A stretch of DNA of 64,000 nt from Laetiporus sulphureus 93-53. Taxonomy: Eukaryota; Basidiomycota; Agaricomycetes; Polyporales; Laetiporaceae. The position numbers and the translations under genes are program-made. Location of the stretch: contig NW_024468532.1 of assembly GCF_001632365.1 (NCBI RefSeq), positions 131,623 to 195,622 on the forward strand, given 5' to 3'. Numbering within the stretch: the stretch's first letter is position 1; each line of letters begins with the position of its first letter. The notes under the pieces are model-generated. The model saw nothing but the letters and a program-made list of their open reading frames with translations. It had not been told where the DNA came from and did no database searches. Shown here in pieces: positions 57,264-64,000 of the stretch.

Positions 57264-60200
57264 ATGCCTACGTCATTCTTCTCTTCGTTCCCGCCTTCCT
57301 TCAGCTCCTTTCCAGAGCTTGAACCGGGGCCCAGCAAGCGTGCATCGACCCCAACAGAGGACAGGCGTGGCTCCAAGAAGCGAAGCAAGAGGAAAGAAAA
57401 AGGAGACAAAGAGGGTAAAGAGCATAGGCATAGATATGACAGGGAAGAGTCAGACGAGGAGAAGGATGGTGCGAGTCGTTCCAAGATACTCGCTGACGAG
57501 CGAGGTTATCGTGAGCGAGACGATGAACGTACGAAGGCAGAAGAAGACATTTCTATGAGAAGAGAGACCACATTCGAAACCACAAGGCCTGTATCTCCCC
57601 GTTTGGTGTACTACACGGATCGTAAAGGCGATCCTCTCAATATCCAGTACGGTGGTTTGCACGCCTATAGCATCCCAAAGTATCACCTAACCGATCGTGA
57701 GTGCTCTTCCAATTGGTCAGGTAACATCTAACGAAATGTAAGGAGGAAAGGTTATTCTGGGTTTGGATCCGGCATGGCGGGTCGTGCGTCGGGGTCACAA
57801 AGGCGTGGAGATCGCCCTAGGTGGAAGGCGCAAGGTATGTCTACAATTCTACCGGTACTCAATCGAGAGACTCACAGAGTTTCTTGGAACAGATGTCTTC
57901 TCTGACGGATGCCAGCACTCGCCACATGTTGAATGCAGTGCCTACGCGTAGACTTCTCCCTTCGGCAGAAGACAAGTACAAGTATGACGAGGTGGAAGGG
58001 TTCCTCCGTCTTCGCTCTCTTCATCGCCATGAAAATGATCAATCATACCGGAAAATTACTGCATCCAAGCACGATGTCGACTCCGACGCATCCGCGTCTT
58101 CGGAGGCGGAAGACTCGGAGACTCCAGAAGATAATTCTGACACAATACCGATGACTTCCCTTCAAGCCACACTCAAGTCGTTGGAGGAGAAGATCGCAGC
58201 GGATCCATCATCTATATCTGCCTGGCTTTCACTTCTCTCGCATACCCTTTCAACGACCTCGATGACATCCAAGAACGCGTCGAAAGCTCGGTCGGAAATC
58301 GCTGTTTCAGTGCTCTCTCGTGCCTTATCGGCCCACCCTAGCAACGCCTCGTTTAAGACACTTCGCCTGAGGTACCTGAAAGCAGGAGAGGAGATATGGC
58401 ACGAGAGCAAGCTGCGATCAGAATGGGAAGAAGCACTCAAGATTGGCGGGACGGAGATCTGGATGGAGTGGCTCAACTGGAAAATCAGAAGGTGTACAAA
58501 AGGCACGGACCAAATCGTGAATGATGCTCGTCGAGCTCTTCACTCCATTGGAGAGGATGAGATCGGCAAGTTGAGAATTTTATGGCGAGCAGCTGTAGGC
58601 TTCCGCGATGCAGGTCTGTCTGCTCACGTTCTTTGCGAATGTCTGCTGTTTTGATGTTATTTTCATAGGCTTCGCGGAACGCGCGAATGCAATAATACAG
58701 GCTCAAGCAGAGCTGTACGTGATTTTGTTTGATTGCAAAGTTCATGGTCTAATCTCCCTCATAGACTATATCAGCTGCCACCACATCTCGTCGATCAGCG
58801 TTTTGACAATCAGCTTGATGCCCTGGAGGACTTTTGGGAGTCTGAAGCGCCACGAATCGGTGAAACAGACGCTAAAGGAAGTGCGAATTGGTCCCAACGC
58901 TCATCAGTTACTCCCACTGCACGAAAACAGGTTGTTCATTCCATTGACGATGTCGACCCCTACAGGCGGTGGGCGACATCTGAGATTGTGTCAGACCGGA
59001 GCCATCAACTACCAACACGCTCACATGAAGAATACGCCAACGAGGACCCATATGCTACAATATTGTTCTCCGATATACGCCCACTTCTTGTATCCATCCG
59101 TACTTCGAACGCGAGGCACGCTTTCCGAATGATGTGGTTAGCCTTTGCCGGCCTCCACACCCCTGGGTTTCTACCGACGCTCTCAGCCTCGGGCGAGAAC
59201 GCAGATGACCGTTGGGCATGTTCACACTTTGCATCGCCAATCTGTCTCGCAGGCATATTACCAACGGACCGTATCAGCACTGCTGGGAGGATTACAGCAG
59301 ATGCTCAAGCCGGTGTGCTAATCGGCCGCGAACGCGAATATGCGAGCGCCTTCGGTCCCATTAAGGAATGGGGATATGAGGTACTCGGACCGTTAGAGAG
59401 TCTGGGAAGCAGAAATTGGAGAATGTGGGGTCCCGAGGACGTGGAAGACGTAGACAAGGAGCTTGTGCGCGAGATCTTTGCCCAATGTCGCTTGACAGAT
59501 GATGCCGAATGGGACATTCTATCCCTTGCCTTCGAAGCGGCCTGTGCACTGAAAGAGTACGTCGTTCATCTCCTCCCTTATGCTATGCTATAGCTGACAT
59601 ACGAGTGCAGTGCCATCTCAACGTCCAAGAAGCTGCTCGCTTCTGCGCAAGGCTCTCTGCCACTCTGGGCTGCGCACGCACGTTTGCAGCGACTCCGCGG
59701 TCGCGTTGATGACGCCCGCAAAGTATACCAGACGGTTCTGTCAGCATCCCGATCGAGTGCTACAGGAGAGCGCCAGCTATGGTGGGACTGGGCGGAAATG
59801 GAGTGGCTCACAGACCGTTCGAACGCAGCAGTGGAAGTGATCGTACAATCTACAGGGAACCAGGGAATTGGTGGTATCTCCCTCCTGCGCGCAAAGCGAT
59901 ATTTGCAAGAGGCGGCGACACAGGTTCCTGCGGCCTACTGGAAAGAGCGCGAAATGTGGATCAAGACGTTAGCATTACTCGAGCTTTTGACAACTTCTGC
60001 ACACGCTGCGCTATCGGTGCTTGATATGCACCTCGGCGGGCTCCAGCTGGGAGAGGCTTCACACGAGAGCTTGACTGTGGCCTCTCTGATGCTGCTCTAT
60101 AATCATGGCAGCATTCTACGCAATCCACTTCCTCCGGCGTTGCTCCGGGAAAGAGCAGAAACGGCGATGGAACAGTATCCTAGCAACATGATAATATTGG

Positions 60201-60873
60201 GGATGTTCTTAGAAGCAGAGAAGGGCCAAGGCGTCTGGGGACGGGTCAGAGCCATGTTGGGAGAGAGCCCGCTGGATGGCGAGAAAGAGAAAAGTCTCGC
60301 GCGGAGGATCGCGGAAGTCTGGGTTGCAGGATGGGACAAGAACCGATGGGAAGCCGAGCAGGAGCGGACCAGGAATGGGCTTTCTGCTGCGGTCCAGAGT
60401 GAACGGTATGCTGTCTCGCCATTCCTGCTGGACCTAACCTCATGGTTAACCTCATGCTGCAGGACACGCGGTAGTGCTATCTTGTGGCGCCTCTATGTGG
60501 AGTTCGAGATAAAGGCAGGCCAATTGCAACGAGCAAAGAAGCTTCTCTTTCGAGCAGTCGGAGAATGCCCACTGAACAAGGGTATGTGATATGCGCAACG
60601 CTTCCGATGTCCTGGCTGAGCACGTCATATGCATGAACAGAGCTCTACCTTCTCGCGTTTGGTTCCCTGAGGTCTGTATTCAAGAGCGGCGAATTGAATG
60701 ACTGGGCAGAGACGATGGTCGAGCGTGGGATCAGGATGCGAAAGGGCTTGGATGAAATGCTCGAGGGTTGGGTGGAGGACAAGGATATTAACAAGGAAGG
60801 TGTCGATGAGATTATCATGGAGGATGAGATTGAGCACAACGCTCGTGAGTTGAGGCGATTGATGCCATACTGA
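57264..60873 (+). CDS. NRDE-2 family protein
   Basis: Nuclear protein of the NRDE-2 (fission yeast Nrl1) family, which links the spliceosome and RNA-decay helicases and affects small-RNA-guided or heterochromatic silencing. ATG 57264 gives MPTSFFSSFPPSFSSFPELE, then a Lys/Arg/Glu-rich region. The conserved entry block YGGLHAYSIPKYHL is joined to GGKVILGLDPAWRVVRR. Half-a-TPR (HAT) style helical repeats occupy the remainder, for example ISAWLSLLSHTLSTTSM, LPLWAAHARLQRLRGRVDDA and GSAILWRLYVEFEIKAGQ. It ends EHNARELRRLMPY. About nine exons, close to 1,000 residues. Divergent from NIP7 across 236 bases. Confidence 0.88.
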
Positions 60874-61204
60874 TCGTGATCGGTAGGTCCTGTACGATGT
60901 CCAATCCGGCTGTGTTCTCGGTTACGCCTCCACGGCAATGTATACGTGATTAACAATATTGGATACGCCTTGCGATAGCGTTTTCTGGCGTAACCGGTGT
61001 GCACGTGCTTGCTTCAGAAGTTCTCTGCGCGTCAACGGCACTAATTCATCGGATAGCCAGGGACGATGGGAGTATTTTGGTGCTTGAACCGGCTGATGGC
61101 ATGGCACCATCACAGCTATAGAAGGCGCAACTCATGCGATGTCATGCACTTTTCTGAACGCTTCGAGTTCAGTGCATCCTAGTCCCCTCTGTCCAAGCGC
61201 AGAT
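60874..61204. other. Intergenic, promoter of second ACS transporter
   Basis: 331 bases between tandem plus-strand genes. An in-frame ATG at 61139 could extend the transporter by 22 residues; otherwise no feature seen. Confidence 0.45.
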
Positions 61205-63395
61205 ATGTCCACGGCCTTGCGCAACATAGGGCTTAGGGCTATCCATAGAGCGAATTCTGTGTCATCCGATGACAAGGAAAAGCTCAGCGCGGTGGTTAGC
61301 ACAGTGCAAGGACTACCACTCGGCGCACCCGCAGAGCAACGTCCTCGTAACTATTTCTGGCGACGATCTAAACGTGACTTGGACAGCACCGCCACACAGC
61401 CCTCTGTCTTTGACGACCCTGCTACTTTGGAACTGTATCGTCCACCGGCTGCCTACGAGAATGCACATCGCTTCGACCCATTGGCGCGTTGGACATGGCG
61501 CGAGGAATATGTTAGAATCGCCGATTGCTTATTGCATTGTTGGCTCACACGCATTCAACGCAGCGACTCGTTCGCAAGATAGACCTGCTTATCATGTCGT
61601 GGGCATTCATCATGTTCTTCGGCTTGCAGATTGACCGCGGGAATATCTCGCAGGCAAATACAGATAACTTCCTAGAAGACTTGAACATGACGACTGACGA
61701 TTTTGACTTGGGAAATACGTTGAATCTGGTAAATCCTCACAATATCTTCGAGATGAATATGCTAATGCGTTCGATGTGACGCAGCTGTGCTTTTTGTCCG
61801 CAGAACTTCCGTCGCAGCTTGTCTCTAAGAGAGTTGGCCCTGATGTCTGGATCCCAAGCCAAGTAAGTCGATCTGCATTCAGTGAACTCACCTCGCTGAG
61901 GATCAATACTAGTTAGTGCTGTGGAGCATTGTCTCGTTGTCTCAATTCTGGCTGAGTGGACGAGGGTCCTTCTTAGCAACTCGGTACTTCAGATTCATTT
62001 TCTCATGCAGAGATCGACGTTCAAAGTTCGCAGGTGCCTTTTGGGCCTTATGCAAGGTGGTTTCATTCCCGACATGATTCTGTATCTGTCATACTTTTAC
62101 ACAAGATCTGAATGTATGTGTTGCATCGGTACGAACCGTTGACTGCAAACTCATGCATTTAAAGTGACCATCCGCCTGGCATGGTTCTGGGTGTCGAATA
62201 GCGTCGCACAGATCGTGTGCGCGTTCCTTGCTGTTGGGATTCTTCGTCTAGATGGGACGAACGGTAGAGCCGGGTGGCGTTACCTTTTCCTGATTGAAGG
62301 AGGCTTCACGTGCCTTGTCGGGATCATCGCGTTCTTCATGATGCCACCCAGTCCCACGCAGACAAAAGCTTGGCATCGACCCAATGGTTGGTTCACTGAA
62401 CGGTACGTCCATTCGCCTGTGTATCTTGCTTCATCACTTACTCCCGGTCAGGGAAGAAGTCATCATGGTCAATCGTGTTCTCCGTGATGACCCCTCAAAA
62501 TCTGAAATGCACAATCGGGAGGGATTGACCCCGAAGAAGATCTACGGGGTCTTGAAGGACTGGAGGATGTGGCCGATCTACATTCTCGGTCTTGTCTGTC
62601 TCAGTGCGTCTGTTATTTTGTTGGACTTAGCGTATTCTCACTTAGTTTTGGCAGTTCCTGTGACTCCTCCGCAAACCTACCTGACGTTGGTGCTGCGGGA
62701 TATCGGCTTCGACACCACTCAATCGAATCTCCTCAGCATACCGTCTACCGTATTGGGCATCATCATGATGTGTCTGTCTTGCTACTTCAGTGAGATGGTA
62801 GACAGTCGTGCACTAGCGTGTCTGGTTATGCAGATATGGGCACTTCCCCTGTTAATCGCTCTCGAGACGTTCACAGCACGGACTTCACCATGGGTCTGGT
62901 TTACTGTCGTCACGCTGGTCACCGGCTATCCGGACATTCACCCCGTTCAAGTGGCTTGGGCATCGGCCAACTCATACAGCGTAGGCACGCGTACGGTATC
63001 TGCCTCGCTGTACAACATGTTCGTTCAGGCGGATGGAATAGTTTCTGTGAGCAAAAAATGCCAGTGCGTTGCGGTGTCTCACTGAGAAACGTTCGATAGG
63101 CATACATCTATAGGTCGAGCGATTCGGTACGTCTCTCACGCTGGTTACCTAGAAGATCAGTAATTGACCGACTGACGTGGACAATCAGCCTCTATGTGAG
63201 TATTCATTGAGCGCTGATATCAACGTACCGCTGAGCGCGGTTAATTTAGATAGACGAGGAAATAAGGACTTGATAGCAATCGCGGTCATGAACATCGTGC
63301 TATACGTATTGACTCACTACTTCTATCGCACAATCAACCATCGTCGAGAGAAGAAATGGAACTCGATGACCGCAGAGGTCGGTCTTGCCGTATAA
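61205..63395 (+). CDS. Second MFS transporter, ACS family
   Basis: Plasma-membrane permease of the anion:cation symporter family, distinct from the copy at 39084. ATG 61205 gives MSTALRNIGLRAIHRANSV; ATG 61139 is an alternative. A long hydrophilic N-terminus leads to LVRKIDLLIMSWAFIMFFG then LQIDRGNISQANTDNFLEDL. Splicing across a GTACTT..CGCAG intron gives LATRCLLGLMQGGFIPDMILYLSYFYT. Later blocks are VTIRLAWFWVSNSVAQIV, GWRYLFLIEGGFTCLVG, GVLKDWRMWPIYILGL, a Pro/Gln-rich TPPQTYLTLVLRDIGFDT, and YRTINHRREKKWNSMT at the C-terminus. Around nine introns, about 540 residues. The substrate is not evident. Confidence 0.87.
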
Positions 63396-64000
63396 TTCAC
63401 AGGCGCACAGTATTTTTACGTTCATAAACGACCCTAGGAACAAGAAAAATACCTCGAGACTACCACGGATAAGGCACGCATCTCTGGATATATGCGGAGC
63501 ACAATTCTAACCGTGTTATACAGGGAAACGAGATGTTGAACTTCCGTTTCGTGTATTAGCGCACATTCCTTTCACGGAGGAACATCGGCGCGTCTAATTA
63601 GAAGGGACACCAAGAAGGTTTGATCAGCAGGTTTGCTTTTTCCACTGGTCTATTAGAGGTGGCGATGGAACGGGATGGCTATATATATAAGTTAATAAAA
63701 CAGAATTCGGACGTTGCGAATAGCGAACTGGCTGCGCTTCGCCACCGAGCTGGTCGGGTCGGTGGCCCTCTGTCAGAGAAGCAAATATTTTGTAGTCTGC
63801 CTAGGGAGACAAGGTCGGTGGCCACAAAGCGGCGGCGAGGAGCAGAGCATGCATCAGAGTTCCCACGGTCATGGTGTATTTGGAGCAACTCGCCCACCAT
63901 TTAAACTCTGGACTGCACGAGGCTGCATTGCTCGACAATTGATTTCATCTGTATCTCTTCCCCCTTCGACCTCTCCTTGGTCTCGCGCAAGCTAGGCTTG
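63396..64000. other. Right-end region, possible start of a further gene
   Basis: 605 bases after the last secure stop. A TATATATATAA stretch at 63680-63690 precedes an ATG at 63849 that opens a frame to near the window end. No family signal, so no gene is called. Confidence 0.3.

Noticed and set aside
1..64000. tRNA genes, CRISPR arrays, transposons or a biosynthetic gene cluster
   Set aside because: No tRNA B-box in a cloverleaf context, no regularly spaced repeats, no transposase, reverse transcriptase or terminal repeats, and no PKS, NRPS or terpene cyclase were seen on reading both strands.

Overview
This is a compact, intron-rich nuclear segment of a filamentous basidiomycete, most likely an Agaricomycete. 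Nearly every gene is cut by introns of about 50-60 bases with GT..AG ends. The protein families are fungal: a CSL-type DNA-binding factor, a Zn2Cys6 regulator, the DUF4203 membrane family, Mim2, and tandem secreted histidine acid phosphatases. I see no transposon, tRNA, rRNA or prophage. Reading frames that look broken on the raw sequence are restored by ordinary splicing, so I call no pseudogene.

Left to right: pyruvate kinase (-, 174-2492); a CSL transcription factor (-, 3041-5455); an orphan protein (-, 5739-6519); a DUF4203 seven-helix protein with a long cytosolic tail (-, 7208-10059); an Mrh4-like mitochondrial DEAD-box helicase (-, 10529-12423); an MFS sugar transporter (-, 12830-15455) divergent from a small Mim2-like mitochondrial import gene (+, 15687-15989); a PPR protein (-, 16656-18977) divergent from a U-box cyclophilin of the Cyp8/PPIL2 type (+, 19225-21336); ESCRT-III subunit Vps20 (-, 21389-22377); a Zn2Cys6 regulator (-, 22670-25759) divergent from a gamma-glutamyltranspeptidase (+, 26354-28938); a mitochondrial PP2C phosphatase (-, 29116-30796) divergent from two tandem histidine acid phosphatases (+, 31461-33490 and 33922-35983); and an m-AAA protease (+, 36254-38791).

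The right third holds an ACS-family MFS transporter (-, 39084-41581); urease accessory protein UreD (-, 42031-42978) divergent from Vps18 (+, 43163-47069); Cgr1 (-, 47784-48377) divergent from a serine-rich orphan (+, 48981-51813); Sec39/Dsl3 (-, 52333-55556); Nip7 (-, 56219-57027) divergent from NRDE-2 (+, 57264-60873); and a second ACS-family transporter (+, 61205-63395). The last 600 bases show no secure gene.

Functionally this is a mixed neighbourhood. It has mitochondrial maintenance (Mrh4-like, Mim2, PPR, PP2C, m-AAA), membrane traffic (Vps20, Vps18, Sec39), ribosome and RNA biology (Cgr1, Nip7, NRDE-2, Cyp8), and nutrient acquisition (sugar and ACS transporters, phosphatases, UreD, GGT). 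I see no biosynthetic gene cluster and no candidate defence-type system. The most unusual signal is in gene structure: in-frame microexons of 5, 9 and 19 bases (the last kept in both phosphatase copies), a GC-AG intron in SEC39, and a 37-base intron in an orphan gene.
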